Positions 1 through 9,023 are shown, counted from the stretch's first letter. The stretch is DNA of 64,000 nucleotides from an uncultured Eubacteriales bacterium (GCA_934486615.1 CAKSQO010000001.1:165966-229965); one strand, 5' to 3'. The notes: generated by a model not told the origin, from the letters alone. A program made the numbers and translations.

Positions 1-506
1 GCATTGGCGGTGATGAGCGAGTAAAACTCACGTTCATCGCACTGAAAGAACAGTCTGTCAGTCACGATGAAGCCGAAATGTGTGTCCTTCGGCTGCTTAC
101 CGTTCGGATATGTCAGACTTTCGGCTTTTGCAAGCAGCTCGTCGCCCGAGAGGGCGCAGACGTCGCTTTCGTTGTCAAAGTTAAGCATAAGCAGCTGCTT
201 TTGGTCGACGGTGTACACTCTCACGCGATTGTACCCGCCCGAGCCTGTTTCGGGCAGTGCGTCGATTATCTGCTTATAGGTCGAGTTCGCCTTAATCGCC
301 TTGACTTGCTCGCTTGTTATGTCAGCCACGGGCATCAGCGAGCGGTCGACGCTGCGAAGTGAGTCGCTTACATCGGACTCCGACGGCTGCTTTGTGCCTG
401 AAGCGACCGCCGAACTCGTGCTCGGCGTGATGCTGTCTTTGCACGAGCAAAGCACCGTCAAGGTCACCGCGCAGACGATGCACAGCAAAAATTTCAGCTT
501 AAACAT
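1..506 (-). CDS. Putative lipoprotein, 3' end outside the window
   Basis: The frame is open from an ATG at 506 down to base 1, giving 168 visible residues; the C-terminus lies beyond the window. The N-terminus is a lipoprotein signal: MFKLK, a hydrophobic stretch, then the lipobox-like LCSC with Cys at residue 22. A Ser/Thr-rich linker follows, then a soluble domain that I do not recognise. An AAGGAGTG ribosome site lies just upstream of the start, and a 17-bp-spaced promoter precedes it (624-652). It is probably anchored on the outer face of the membrane. No function is assigned. Confidence 0.75.
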   Translation of the reverse strand, partial: MFKLKFLLCIVCAVTLTVLCSCKDSITPSTSSAVASGTKQPSESDVSDSLRSVDRSLMPVADITSEQVKAIKANSTYKQIIDALPETGSGGYNRVRVYTVDQKQLLMLNFDNESDVCALSGDELLAKAESLTYPNGKQPKDTHFGFIVTDRLFFQCDEREFYSLITAN

Positions 507-623
507 TCTAATCTCACACTCCTTAAAAACAAAAAAGCAGCCGATGAACTTCGGCCGCCGTTAAACGCATATTCGGCAACCTGATAACTCGCTTGCGTGT
601 ATGGGCATGCCTTATCTGTTCTT

Positions 624-652
624 ATTATAAACTAAAATACGTAATTTTGCAA
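624..652 (-). promoter_or_regulatory. Sigma-A promoter for the lipoprotein gene
   Basis: On the minus strand TTGCAA (647-652) and TATAAT (624-629) are separated by exactly 17 bp, about 120 bp upstream of the lipoprotein start. The -35 box adjoins the terminator hairpin of the upstream hexuronate operon. Confidence 0.7.
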
Positions 653-653
653 A

Positions 654-694
654 CAAAAATCGGTTTGAGTATTTTTCCTCAAAACCGATTTTTG
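654..694 (-). terminator. Intrinsic terminator of the hexuronate operon
   Basis: A stem built on AAATCGGTTT / AAACCGATTT with a short AT-rich loop is followed on the minus strand by TTTTTGTTT. It lies immediately after the kdgK stop codon and closes the eight-gene operon. Confidence 0.8.
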
Positions 695-697
695 TTT

Positions 698-1795
698 TTA
701 TCTCTGTACGCGGGCGCCTTTGCCGCTCATCAGTGCTTCGACCTCGCTCAGGCGAGCCATTGAAGTGTCGCCGGGAGTCGTCATCGCGAGCGCTCCGTGA
801 GCTGCGCCGCAGTCGACCGCCTTTTGACCGTCGAGGGTCGTCATCAGCCCGTAAATAAGTCCGCTTGCGAAGCTGTCGCCGCCGCCGACGCGGTCGAAGA
901 TTTCAAGATTGTCGTACTGCTGCGCCTTGTACAGCTTGCCGTCGAGCCAGCACAGCGCCGACCAGTTGTTGACCGAAGCGGTCACAACGGTACGCAGCGT
1001 GGTCGCTATCGCCTGAAAGTTCGGGTACTCCTTTTTCGCAGTCTCAATCATTTCGGCATAGCCGTCAACGGCAAGGTGCTTGAGATTTGCGTCGTTGCCC
1101 TCGACCTCAAGTCCGAGGCAAGCGGTGAAGTCCTCCTCATTGCCGATCATCACGTCGATGTACTTCGCAATCTCGCGGTTGACCTCGCGGGCGCGCTCAA
1201 GACCGCCGACCGACTTCCACAGCGACGGACGGTAGTTGAGGTCGTAAGAAACGACTGTGCCGTGCTTCTTCGCAGCCTTGACGGCGGCTTTGACGACCTC
1301 GGCCGAAGTTTCGCTCAGCGCGGCATAGATGCCGCCTGTGTGCAGCCATCGTACGCCGAGGGTGCCGAACAGGTAGTCCCAGTCGACGTCCTCGGGCTCA
1401 AGCTGAGACGCGGCCGTGTGCCCGCGGTCTGACACACCGAGCGCCCCGCGAACGCCGAAGCCGCGTTCGGTGAAATTCAGGCCGTTTCTGACCTCGCGGC
1501 CGATTCCGTCGAACTTCGCCCAGTGAATGAACGAGGTGTCCACTCCGCCCTGACGAATGAAGTCCTCAATAAGGTAGCCAACGTCATTGTCGGCCAAAGC
1601 GGTCACGACCGCCGTGCGCATACCGAAGCAGCGGGCAAGGCCGCGCGCGACGTTGTATTCGCCGCCGCCCTCCCAGACGTTAAAGCTGCGGGTGCAGCGG
1701 ATACGGCTGTCGCCCGGGTCAAGGCGTAGCATGACCTCGCCCAGAGATACGCAGTCAAACGCGCAGCTTTCCTTCGGCTTAATGTTCAGGCTCAT
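698..1795 (-). CDS. kdgK: 2-dehydro-3-deoxygluconokinase (KDG kinase), PfkB family
   Basis: This kinase phosphorylates 2-keto-3-deoxygluconate to KDPG with ATP, the step before aldol cleavage in hexuronate catabolism. The 365-residue protein has the PfkB N-terminal substrate-binding motif GGGEYNVARGLA near residue 43. The C-terminal signature RVGGGDSFASG near residue 305 carries the catalytic Asp. Its ATG overlaps the stop of the KDPG aldolase gene as ATGA, so the two are translationally coupled. It is the last gene of the operon and is followed by a terminator. The family is certain; the substrate is inferred from the neighbouring aldolase and UxuA/UxuB genes. Confidence 0.9.
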   Translation of the reverse strand: MSLNIKPKESCAFDCVSLGEVMLRLDPGDSRIRCTRSFNVWEGGGEYNVARGLARCFGMRTAVVTALADNDVGYLIEDFIRQGGVDTSFIHWAKFDGIGREVRNGLNFTERGFGVRGALGVSDRGHTAASQLEPEDVDWDYLFGTLGVRWLHTGGIYAALSETSAEVVKAAVKAAKKHGTVVSYDLNYRPSLWKSVGGLERAREVNREIAKYIDVMIGNEEDFTACLGLEVEGNDANLKHLAVDGYAEMIETAKKEYPNFQAIATTLRTVVTASVNNWSALCWLDGKLYKAQQYDNLEIFDRVGGGDSFASGLIYGLMTTLDGQKAVDCGAAHGALAMTTPGDTSMARLSEVEALMSGKGARVQR

Positions 1796-2421
1796 TGTCT
1801 TGCCTCCCTGATGTTTTTGATGAACGCTTTCGCGCGGGCGACTATTTCCTCGTGAGTGCCCTTGGTCAGAGCGCTACCCGCGCCGAGAGCGACCGCGCCT
1901 GCTTTTATCCAGTCGGCCGCATTATCGACGGTCACGCCGCCGGTAGGCATGATCTGCGCGTGCGGCAGCGGGCCGTGCACGGCTTTGATAAAGCCGGGAC
2001 CGGACAGCTCGCCGGGGAAAACTTTCAGAATGTCCGCGCCCGCCTCCATTGCGTGAACGGCCTCGGTGACGGTCATAACGCCGGGCATAACAGGGCAGCG
2101 GTAGCGGTTGCAAAAGCGCACTATGTCCTCGCTGAAGTAGGGTGAGACGACGAACTGCGCGCCTGAAAGCAGCGCTGCGCGGGCGGTCTCGGTGTCAAGC
2201 ACGGTGCCCGCGCCGAGGATAATTTCATTATCGGTGTAGCGCTTTGCAAGGGTTTCGATGACCTCGTGCGCAAACGGCACGGTGAAGGTCAGTTCAATTG
2301 CGGCAACTCCGCCCTCGATGCAGGCCTCGGTTATGCGAATGGCCTGCTCGCTGTTTTCGGCGCGCACGACCGCGACAAGACCGCCCTCCTTAATTCCGCT
2401 TATAATCTGTTCTTTTTCCAT
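1792..2421 (-). CDS. kdgA: KDPG / 4-hydroxy-2-oxoglutarate aldolase
   Basis: This class I aldolase splits 2-keto-3-deoxy-6-phosphogluconate into pyruvate and glyceraldehyde-3-phosphate. At 209 residues it has the usual family length. The general acid-base Glu43 is in AIELTFTVP and the Schiff-base Lys133 is in DILKVFPGE; GAGTVLD and MPTGGV phosphate-binding loops are visible. It sits between uxaC (3-bp gap) and kdgK (ATGA overlap), so kinase and aldolase are made together. It is also called eda in other bacteria. Confidence 0.93.
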   Translation of the reverse strand: MEKEQIISGIKEGGLVAVVRAENSEQAIRITEACIEGGVAAIELTFTVPFAHEVIETLAKRYTDNEIILGAGTVLDTETARAALLSGAQFVVSPYFSEDIVRFCNRYRCPVMPGVMTVTEAVHAMEAGADILKVFPGELSGPGFIKAVHGPLPHAQIMPTGGVTVDNAADWIKAGAVALGAGSALTKGTHEEIVARAKAFIKNIREARQ

Positions 2422-2424
2422 ATG

Positions 2425-3807
2425 TCATTCCTCCGGAGCAAAAAATCTTTTGGCGTTATAGAAGCACACATTTTCAACCAGCTTTTCAGCTGCTTTAATA
2501 TCGGGAAACTCGTCATTTTCGACCAATCGGCCGACGTAATCGCAGAGAATTCGGCGGAAATACTCGTGCCTTGTGTAGGATAAAAAGCTGCGGCTGTCGG
2601 TCAGCATACCGACGAAGCAGCCGAGTGCGGACAACTCGGCAAAGTCATTTATTTGCCTTCTCATTCCGCTTAAAGTGTCGTTAAACCACCACGCGCTGCC
2701 TTGCTGCACCTTGCCGCGAACGCCCGCCTGAGCGAACGCTCCGCAGACCGAGAGCAGCGCCGCGTTGTCTTTTGGGTCAAGCGAGTAGAGAATAGTGCGC
2801 GGCAGCTTTCCGTCGGCTTCGAGCGAGCCGAGCAGCGGAATAAGCCCGTCGAGCGAGCGACGGCCGATGACGTCGAAGCCTGCGTCCGCTCCGAGCGCTG
2901 CAAAAGCGGGCGGGTTGATGTTGCGCTCAACGCCGAAGTGCAGCTCGCAGACAATGCCTTTTTCAGCAAAAAGTGACATCAAAAATCGCAAAACGTGCGT
3001 GCGGTAAGCGTCGCATTCGCTCTCGCTCGGTGCTTTTGAGTTGAGCGCCGCTTTGAATATGCGGTCGCACTCGCTCTCGTCGGCAGGGCGGTAGGGGACA
3101 TACGGCATACCGCAGTCGGCGGCCACACAGCCTGCTTTGATGAACTTATCAAGCCGAGCCGCAAGCGCTTCTTTCAGCTGCCCGAGCGTTTTAGGTTCGC
3201 CGAGCAGCTGCATATAATCCGCAAAGTCGGGTTTGTCGACGGCGATAGCCCTGTCGGGTCTGAACGCGGGGCGTACCTGCGTTTTGAAGTCGGTGTCGGC
3301 GGCAATTTTCGCATGCGCTTTGAGCGCGTCGGTCGGGTCGTCGGTCGTGCAGATCATATGTACGTTTGAGAGCTCAATCATCTTACGTACCGAGAGGTCC
3401 TTAAGTATCTCGCGCGTTTTCTCCCATATTGCGGGAGCGGTCGAGGGGTTCAGCGGCTCTTCAATGCCGAAAAAGCGGCTAAGCTCAAGCCTGCACCAGG
3501 TGTAAAGCGGGTTGCCTGCAAGCTCGGGCATAATTTTTGCGAAAGCTTCAAACTTATCGCGGTCGTCCGCGTCGCCCGTGATAAGCCGCTCAGGCACGCC
3601 GCACACGCGCATCTGCCGCCACTTGTAGTGGTCGGCCGCGAGCCACGCCTGCGTGATGTTGTCATAGTGCTTGTCAAGCGCGATCTCGTTCGGGTCGATG
3701 TGGCAGTGATAGTCGATTATCGGCAGCCCTGCTGCGTGCTCCTCATAAAGGCGGCGCGCGGCGGGAGTGCTCAGCAAAAATGACTCTTTCAACTGTTTTC
3801 GCTCCAT
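2425..3807 (-). CDS. uxaC: Glucuronate isomerase
   Basis: UxaC interconverts D-glucuronate and D-fructuronate, and also galacturonate and tagaturonate. The 460 residues match the family length. The metal-binding motif DYHCHIDPNEI occurs near residue 32, followed by conserved blocks such as WLAADHYKWRQMR and GNPLYTWCRLEL. It overlaps the upstream Gfo/Idh gene by 19 bp. No tagaturonate reductase or altronate dehydratase is present nearby, so the operon serves the glucuronate branch (UxaC, UxuB, UxuA). The enzyme is cytoplasmic. Confidence 0.93.
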   Translation of the reverse strand: MERKQLKESFLLSTPAARRLYEEHAAGLPIIDYHCHIDPNEIALDKHYDNITQAWLAADHYKWRQMRVCGVPERLITGDADDRDKFEAFAKIMPELAGNPLYTWCRLELSRFFGIEEPLNPSTAPAIWEKTREILKDLSVRKMIELSNVHMICTTDDPTDALKAHAKIAADTDFKTQVRPAFRPDRAIAVDKPDFADYMQLLGEPKTLGQLKEALAARLDKFIKAGCVAADCGMPYVPYRPADESECDRIFKAALNSKAPSESECDAYRTHVLRFLMSLFAEKGIVCELHFGVERNINPPAFAALGADAGFDVIGRRSLDGLIPLLGSLEADGKLPRTILYSLDPKDNAALLSVCGAFAQAGVRGKVQQGSAWWFNDTLSGMRRQINDFAELSALGCFVGMLTDSRSFLSYTRHEYFRRILCDYVGRLVENDEFPDIKAAEKLVENVCFYNAKRFFAPEE

Positions 3808-4922
3808 TTCTTTTTGTATTCGCCGTCTCCGCCGCCGTCAGACTCGGCCTTTTTGCGCGAGTGAGCGCGCTTTTGGGCAAGCAGACGGTCGAATTCTTCG
3901 CCGTCGACTGGCAAATATATCGGCTCATTTTTCCACGATGAAAGGTATGCGGCGTTGCATAGCTCAAGCTCGTTTATGCCCTCGCTGCCCTCTGCAATCA
4001 GGGGAGCTCCTGTCTCAATCGCGTGTGCAAAGTCGCGCAGAATTCCGATGTGCCCTTCGACATGCTCGGCTTCGGGATTATTGAACGTCTCCTTAAAGGC
4101 GGGCGCGTCATTGCCCGCTGCGGGGATAAACTCAAGCTCGCTCGGCACGGCGATTATTTTGCCGAGTGAGCCGCTGATTTCAAGGCGGTTTATGCCCGGG
4201 TTACGGCCTGTCGAGGTGGTGAACAGCGCCAGGTCGCCGTTATCATAACGAAACATCAGAGTTGCCTCGTCCTCGACTTCGATGTTGTGATACTTACCCT
4301 CGCGGCACGTAGCCGTCACATATTCGGGCATACCGAATATCCACTGTAAAAGGTCGAGCTGGTGCGGAGCCTGATTCATCAGCACGCCGCCGCCCTCGCC
4401 GTTCCACGTCGCGCGCCACGCGCCCGAGTCGTAATACTCCTGCGTGCGATACCACGCGGTCGCGTCCCAGATAAGGCGGCGTCTATCGCCGAGCGCGCCG
4501 CTTTTGACGATCTCGCGCACGCGGCGATAGAGCGGAGCGGTGCGCTGATTCCACATAATTCCGAAGCGCTTGCCGCTTTTTTTTGCAGCTTCTGTCATCA
4601 GCTGCACCTGCGTGACCGACACTCCTGCGGGCTTTTCGGTCAGAACGTGCAGACCCTGTTCAAACGCGGTGATTGCTATCGGCGGGTGAAAATAGTGCGG
4701 GGTGGCAATTATGACGGCGTCAAGCTGCGCTTTTGCAAAAAGCTCATCGCTTGTATCATAAATTTCGACACCGGGAAGGTTCTCGCGCGCCCAGTCGCGG
4801 CGTTTTTTTGACACGTCGCACACGGCAACGAGGGTCAGAGTGTCGGCCTTGCCCTCAAATATCGCCCTGGCGTGCGCCGAGCCGATATGCCCGACGCCTA
4901 TCACGCCGACACGGATTGGCAT
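3789..4922 (-). CDS. Gfo/Idh/MocA-family NAD(P)-dependent oxidoreductase (copy 1)
   Basis: The 377-residue protein begins with a Rossmann motif GVIGVGHIG. It has the family EKP motif at residues 96-98, whose Lys contacts substrate and nicotinamide, and a probable catalytic His187 in NQAPHQLDLLQW. It is clearly paralogous to the gene at 7686-8849: both share YYDSGAWRATW followed by GEGGGVL. Enzymes of this family oxidise sugars, inositols or sugar acids. The hexuronate setting suggests a sugar-acid or keto-sugar substrate, but none can be named. It ends inside the start of uxaC. Confidence 0.85.
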   Translation of the reverse strand: MPIRVGVIGVGHIGSAHARAIFEGKADTLTLVAVCDVSKKRRDWARENLPGVEIYDTSDELFAKAQLDAVIIATPHYFHPPIAITAFEQGLHVLTEKPAGVSVTQVQLMTEAAKKSGKRFGIMWNQRTAPLYRRVREIVKSGALGDRRRLIWDATAWYRTQEYYDSGAWRATWNGEGGGVLMNQAPHQLDLLQWIFGMPEYVTATCREGKYHNIEVEDEATLMFRYDNGDLALFTTSTGRNPGINRLEISGSLGKIIAVPSELEFIPAAGNDAPAFKETFNNPEAEHVEGHIGILRDFAHAIETGAPLIAEGSEGINELELCNAAYLSSWKNEPIYLPVDGEEFDRLLAQKRAHSRKKAESDGGGDGEYKKKWSENS

Positions 4923-4936
4923 TAGCTTTCGCCTCC

Positions 4937-5776
4937 TTAACCGATGTCGGCCAGAATTGCCCTTAGCGCTTGCGCGGCTGCGTCGAACGCCGTCTGATTG
5001 TCGGGATAGTTGAACTCGGAGGTGTCGACCTTGCTGCGGGTGGTGTCATTTTCAAGTTCGCCGAGGCCGTTAAAATCTTTCAGGTGCGGCTCAAGCGTCA
5101 TCACGCTGCCGCCCTGTTTTAAGTATTCGCCTACAATGTAGGGAAGATTGCCGTCGCCCTTTCCCGCGGGAACAACTGTCCCGTCGGCGTGCGCGTCCTT
5201 TATGTGCAGATATTCGACTTTGCCGTGCAGCAGCTTCCACGCCTCGAGCGTGTCGACGCCGACCTGAATAAAGTTTGCGGGGTCGAAGATTGCTTTCATC
5301 TGCGGCAGAGCTTCGAGCAGCTTCAGACAGCGCTCGGCTGTGTCGCCGCAGATACATTTCTCGTTTTCATGGCAGAGCATAATACCGGAACCGTCAGCTG
5401 CTTCGCAGAACTTGCCGAGGCGTTCAATGACTTCATCAATCTCGTTTTGGGCGTCGAAAAAGCTGAACAGTCTGAAATGCTTCGCTTCAAGAATATGCGC
5501 AAAGTCGAGCATACGTTTGAACTCGTCAAGATGAGTGCCGAAATCGTCGGTCAGCTCAATCTTGCCCGTCGGTGAACCTATTGACCAAACCGATATACCT
5601 GCGTCAGACAGGCGGCGGTGCGTATCTTTGACCTTATCTATAGAGAGTTCCGAGATATTCTCGCCGTCAATTCCGCGAATTTCGAGCAGATCAATTTTGT
5701 TGCGGTTAAGCGCCTCAATCTGGCCGTCAAGCTGATTGTCGGCCTCGTCGGCGAAAGCGCAAAGTCTGTATGCCAT
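4937..5776 (-). CDS. Sugar phosphate isomerase/epimerase-like TIM-barrel protein
   Basis: This 279-residue protein belongs to the xylose-isomerase-like / AP-endonuclease-2 TIM-barrel family. Candidate metal ligands are the Glu of CHENEKC, the Asp of IFDPANF, the His residues of YLHIKDAHADG and the Glu of MTLEPHL. Such proteins often partner Gfo/Idh oxidoreductases in pathways that interconvert keto-sugars and sugar acids, and two of those flank it here. The natural substrate is unknown. It lies 3 bp downstream of the UxuB-type SDR gene. Confidence 0.8.
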   Translation of the reverse strand: MAYRLCAFADEADNQLDGQIEALNRNKIDLLEIRGIDGENISELSIDKVKDTHRRLSDAGISVWSIGSPTGKIELTDDFGTHLDEFKRMLDFAHILEAKHFRLFSFFDAQNEIDEVIERLGKFCEAADGSGIMLCHENEKCICGDTAERCLKLLEALPQMKAIFDPANFIQVGVDTLEAWKLLHGKVEYLHIKDAHADGTVVPAGKGDGNLPYIVGEYLKQGGSVMTLEPHLKDFNGLGELENDTTRSKVDTSEFNYPDNQTAFDAAAQALRAILADIG

Positions 5777-5779
5777 TTT

Positions 5780-6601
5780 TTACACCCCCGAATATGCGGA
5801 AAATCCGCCGTCTATAGGCAGCACAACGCCCGTGATGAAGCTCGCTTTCTTCTCATCAAGCAGGAAGTCGAGGCCGCCGAGCAGTTCGTCCGCTTCGCCG
5901 AAGCGACCCATGGGGGTCGAGCGCAGAATTTTCTCGGTGCGTGCGGTCGGATTGCCGTTTTCGTCAAACAGCAGTGTGCGGTTCTGGTTTGTGACGAAGA
6001 AGCCGGGTGCGAGCGCGTTCACGCGGATTCCCTGCGGTGCAAAGTGCACGGCAAGCCACTGCGTCAGGTTCGAAACACCTGCTTTTGCTGCGGAGTAGGC
6101 GGGTATCTTCGTCAGCGGACGATAGGCGTTCATCGACGAGATGTTCAGCACACAGCAGCCCTCGCGGCCGGTCATATCGGGCAGGAATACCTGAGTCGGC
6201 AGCAGCGTGCCGAGCAGGTTCAAATCAAACACAAAACGGAAGCCGTCGGCGCTCAGATTGAAAAACGTCTGAATGTCGTCGCGTGTTTCGTCGCCTGCTT
6301 CGTAGAATTCGTGGTCGGCGGTGCAGCGCTTATTGTTGCCGCCTGCGCCGTTAATAAGAATGTCGCACTTGCCGAAATCGCGCAGGACCGCTTCGCGGAC
6401 GGCAACAAGGCTGTCCCTTTCAAGTACGTTTGCGGCGTATGCTTTGGCCGTGCCGCCTGCGGCGACAATCCCGTCGGCGACTGCAGTGACCGCCGCTTCG
6501 TTTATGTCAAGCAGAGCCACGCGATTGCCCTGCGCGGCAAGATGGCGTGCGAAAGCCGAACAGAGCACTCCGCCCGCGCCCGTGATGACTATATTTTTCA
6601 T
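5780..6601 (-). CDS. uxuB: D-mannonate oxidoreductase (fructuronate reductase), SDR type
   Basis: This short-chain dehydrogenase reduces D-fructuronate to D-mannonate with NAD(P)H. The 273 residues carry the nucleotide-binding motif TGAGGVLCSAFA, an NGAGG motif near residue 84, and the catalytic Ser155/156 - Tyr169 - Lys173 set (YSAAK). The protein is of the short SDR type found in Firmicutes (compare Bacillus YjmF), not the long E. coli UxuB. Its position directly after uxuA supports the assignment. Confidence 0.87.
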   Translation of the reverse strand: MKNIVITGAGGVLCSAFARHLAAQGNRVALLDINEAAVTAVADGIVAAGGTAKAYAANVLERDSLVAVREAVLRDFGKCDILINGAGGNNKRCTADHEFYEAGDETRDDIQTFFNLSADGFRFVFDLNLLGTLLPTQVFLPDMTGREGCCVLNISSMNAYRPLTKIPAYSAAKAGVSNLTQWLAVHFAPQGIRVNALAPGFFVTNQNRTLLFDENGNPTARTEKILRSTPMGRFGEADELLGGLDFLLDEKKASFITGVVLPIDGGFSAYSGV

Positions 6602-6625
6602 AAAGAAACAATCCTCCCTATAATT

Positions 6626-7666
6626 CTAAGCGCGGTCTTTTTCGACCGCTTCAAACAATCCGTTTAAGTAGGCTGCGCCGAGCGCGCGGTCATACAGCCC
6701 ATAGCCGAAGCGGCCGCTTTCGTCCCAAATCATACGACCGTGGTCGGGTCTGACATAGCCTTCAAAGCCGCCCTCGATGAGTGCCTTGACAATGCCGTAC
6801 ATATCGAGCGAGCCGCAGTCGGTCGGGTGTCCGACCTCCTCAAACCTGCGTTCGCCTGTGCGCAGAATGTTGCGCAGATGGGCAAAAGGTATGCGGTGCG
6901 CGTACTTCTTCGCCATTTTTACAAGGTCGTTGTCGGGCGAAGCGCCGAGAGAGCCTGTGCAGAACGTAAGTCCGTTTGCGGGACTGTCAACTATTGAAAG
7001 AAAGCGGTCGAGGTTTGCTTCGCAGGTGATAATGCGCGGCAGGCCGAACAGCCCCCATGGCGGATCGTCGGGGTGAATCGCCATTTTGATGCCGACCTCC
7101 TCGGCGACGGGTATGACCGCTTTAAGGAATGCTGTCAGGTTCTGCCACAGTGCTTCCTCGTCGATTTCGGAGTAGGTTTTAAGCAGCTCGCGCAGACCCT
7201 CCTTTGTATAGCTCTGATCCCAACCGGGCAGCGACAGCTCGCTTGTCAGAGGATTCATATTCAGCACGGTCTGCTCGTCGTAGGCGAGGGCGTTCGCGCC
7301 GTCGGCCTGCGGGTGGGCAAGCTCGCTTCTGAGCCAGTCGAAAACCGGCATAAAGTTGTAGCACACGCATTTTACGCCCGCTTCGCCCAGTCGGCGAATG
7401 TTCTCGCAGTAGTTTTCGATAAGCTGCGGCGCTTTCTCGTTGCCGAGCTTGATGTCTTCGGGCACGGGAACGCTTTCGACCACTTCAAATTCAAGGCCGT
7501 GAGCCGCAGCGTCGTTCTTAATCGCGGCGATGCTCTCGCGGCTCCATACGCCGCCCGGAGCGACGTCGTACACGGCCGAGACGATGCCCGTCATACGCGG
7601 AATTTGTCTTATTTGCTCGAGCGTTACGGGGTCGGACGCGCCGTAATGGCGAAATGTCATTTTCAT
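6626..7666 (-). CDS. uxuA: D-mannonate dehydratase
   Basis: UxuA removes water from D-mannonate to give 2-keto-3-deoxygluconate, the substrate of KdgK. The 346 residues start with MTFRHYGASDPVTL, typical of the family. Conserved blocks include CYNFMPVFDW, the metal-site HPDDPPW, FCTGSLG, HLRN and RPDHGRM. Met1 and Met3 are both possible starts. It is the second gene of the operon, after the first Gfo/Idh gene. Confidence 0.95.
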   Translation of the reverse strand: MKMTFRHYGASDPVTLEQIRQIPRMTGIVSAVYDVAPGGVWSRESIAAIKNDAAAHGLEFEVVESVPVPEDIKLGNEKAPQLIENYCENIRRLGEAGVKCVCYNFMPVFDWLRSELAHPQADGANALAYDEQTVLNMNPLTSELSLPGWDQSYTKEGLRELLKTYSEIDEEALWQNLTAFLKAVIPVAEEVGIKMAIHPDDPPWGLFGLPRIITCEANLDRFLSIVDSPANGLTFCTGSLGASPDNDLVKMAKKYAHRIPFAHLRNILRTGERRFEEVGHPTDCGSLDMYGIVKALIEGGFEGYVRPDHGRMIWDESGRFGYGLYDRALGAAYLNGLFEAVEKDRA

Positions 7667-7685
7667 TTGCAGCTATCCTCCGAAA

Positions 7686-8849
7686 TCAGTCGTTAACGTC
7701 GGTCCGGGCAAAGGCGTTGTACTCCTTGCGGCTTGAGGCTTCAACGCGCTGCTTGAGCAGACGGTAAAATTCCTCGTCGTCAAAAGGCAGCTCGACCTCC
7801 TTGCCCGTCCACGCGGAAAGGTGCATAGCGTTCGAGAGTGTCAGGCTGTCGATGCCATCTTCACCCGAAGCGACCAGCGGCTCGCCGCGGAGAACAGCGC
7901 CCGCAAAGGCGTTGAGCACCGCCGAGTGCTGAATGTTCAGCCCGTCGGTCTCGACCTCGCGGAAGGTGTGCTCGGGCTGCGCGAACGCCTCTTTGTTGGT
8001 GGCTGAGAACTCGGGCTCGCTCACGTCAAGCTCCCACATACAGAGCTTGTCGTTTTCAACAACCAGCTTGGCTCTGTCCATCGTTATTTCAAAGCGGTTG
8101 GTGCCGGGAGCGTCGGCGGTCGAGGTCACGAACGTACCGGTCGCGCCGTTTGGGTACTCGACATAGGTCGTCACGTCGTCCTCAACTTCGATGTTGTGCC
8201 ATTTGCCGAAGTGCATCTTGGTGTGGACCTTGCTCGGCATACCGCAGATCCACTGCCACAGATCGAGGTTGTGCGGGCACTGGTTAAGCAGCACGCCGCC
8301 GCCCTCGCCGCTCCACGTTGCGCGCCACGCGCCCGAATCGTAGTAAGCCTGCGGACGGTACCAGTCAGTGATTATCCAGTTGGTGCGGCGAATCTGGCCG
8401 TAGTCACCGCTTCTGACCAGCTCGCGCATTTTGCGATAGACGCAGTTGGTGCGCTGATTGAACATCAGGCCGAATACAACGTCGCATTTTTCGGCGACTT
8501 CGTTCATCGCCTTGACCTGCTTGGTGTAAACGCCTGCGGGCTTCTCGCACATAACGTGCAGACCCTTCTGCATCGCTTCGACGGCGAGGGTGGGGTGGAA
8601 GTAGTGCGGGGTTGCAATGAGCACCGCGTCGACCGTTCCGCTGTCCATAAGAGCGGCGCTGTCTGTGAATGCGGGCACGTCCTTTACAAAGTCGCCGAAG
8701 CGCTCTCTGTACGCCTCGATGTGCGCGGGGTTGTCGTCCGCAATCGCGGTTATCTCGATTTCGGGGCACTTGCCGTCCATTATGTTTTGGGTGTGCTTGG
8801 AGCCCATTTTTCCGATTCCGATTATTCCGAGCCGAACTTTCTTGTTCAT
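7686..8849 (-). CDS. Gfo/Idh/MocA-family oxidoreductase (copy 2), first gene of the hexuronate operon
   Basis: The 387-residue protein has a Rossmann motif GIIGIGKMG, an EKP motif at residues 102-104 and a probable catalytic His193 in NQCPHNLDLWQW. It is similar throughout to the product of 3789-4922, so the operon holds two diverged copies. A GAGG-type ribosome site precedes the ATG. As the first gene it lies next to the divergent AraC regulator. The substrate is unknown; a sugar acid or a derivative feeding the hexuronate route is the likeliest. Confidence 0.85.
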   Translation of the reverse strand: MNKKVRLGIIGIGKMGSKHTQNIMDGKCPEIEITAIADDNPAHIEAYRERFGDFVKDVPAFTDSAALMDSGTVDAVLIATPHYFHPTLAVEAMQKGLHVMCEKPAGVYTKQVKAMNEVAEKCDVVFGLMFNQRTNCVYRKMRELVRSGDYGQIRRTNWIITDWYRPQAYYDSGAWRATWSGEGGGVLLNQCPHNLDLWQWICGMPSKVHTKMHFGKWHNIEVEDDVTTYVEYPNGATGTFVTSTADAPGTNRFEITMDRAKLVVENDKLCMWELDVSEPEFSATNKEAFAQPEHTFREVETDGLNIQHSAVLNAFAGAVLRGEPLVASGEDGIDSLTLSNAMHLSAWTGKEVELPFDDEEFYRLLKQRVEASSRKEYNAFARTDVND

Positions 8850-8922
8850 TCTCTTTCCTCCCGATAGATTTACGCGGTTAAGTCAAAGTGAGCGAAACGC
8901 TCCCGACCGCAATTCTAATTTA

Positions 8923-8928
8923 ATTATA
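8923..8928 (-). promoter_or_regulatory. -10 box of the hexuronate operon promoter
   Basis: TATAAT on the minus strand lies about 75 bp upstream of the first operon gene. No good -35 hexamer is found 16-18 bp away. That fits a promoter that needs an activator, plausibly the divergent AraC protein. A GAGCG-AAA-CGCTC hairpin lies in the untranslated leader near 8890-8903. Confidence 0.45.
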
Positions 8929-8971
8929 TAAAAGATTTTTAACAATGGTATTGATAAAATGCGCAAATATA

Positions 8972-9000
8972 TTGCAAAAATAAACATATTGTGTTAAAAT
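8972..9000 (+). promoter_or_regulatory. Promoter of the araC-type regulator gene
   Basis: TTGCAA (8972-8977) and TAAAAT (8995-9000) are exactly 17 bp apart. They imply a leader of only about 17 bases, with GGGGTGAG as ribosome site and an ATG at 9024. A small inverted repeat GCAA-ATATA-TTGC (8963-8975) overlaps the -35 box and may be an operator. Confidence 0.6.
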
Positions 9001-9023
9001 CAAATTGTAATGGGGTGAGTCAA

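Noticed and set aside
40..564. Three short plus-strand frames at the left edge
   Set aside because: They lie opposite the lipoprotein gene, which has a proper signal peptide, ribosome site and promoter.
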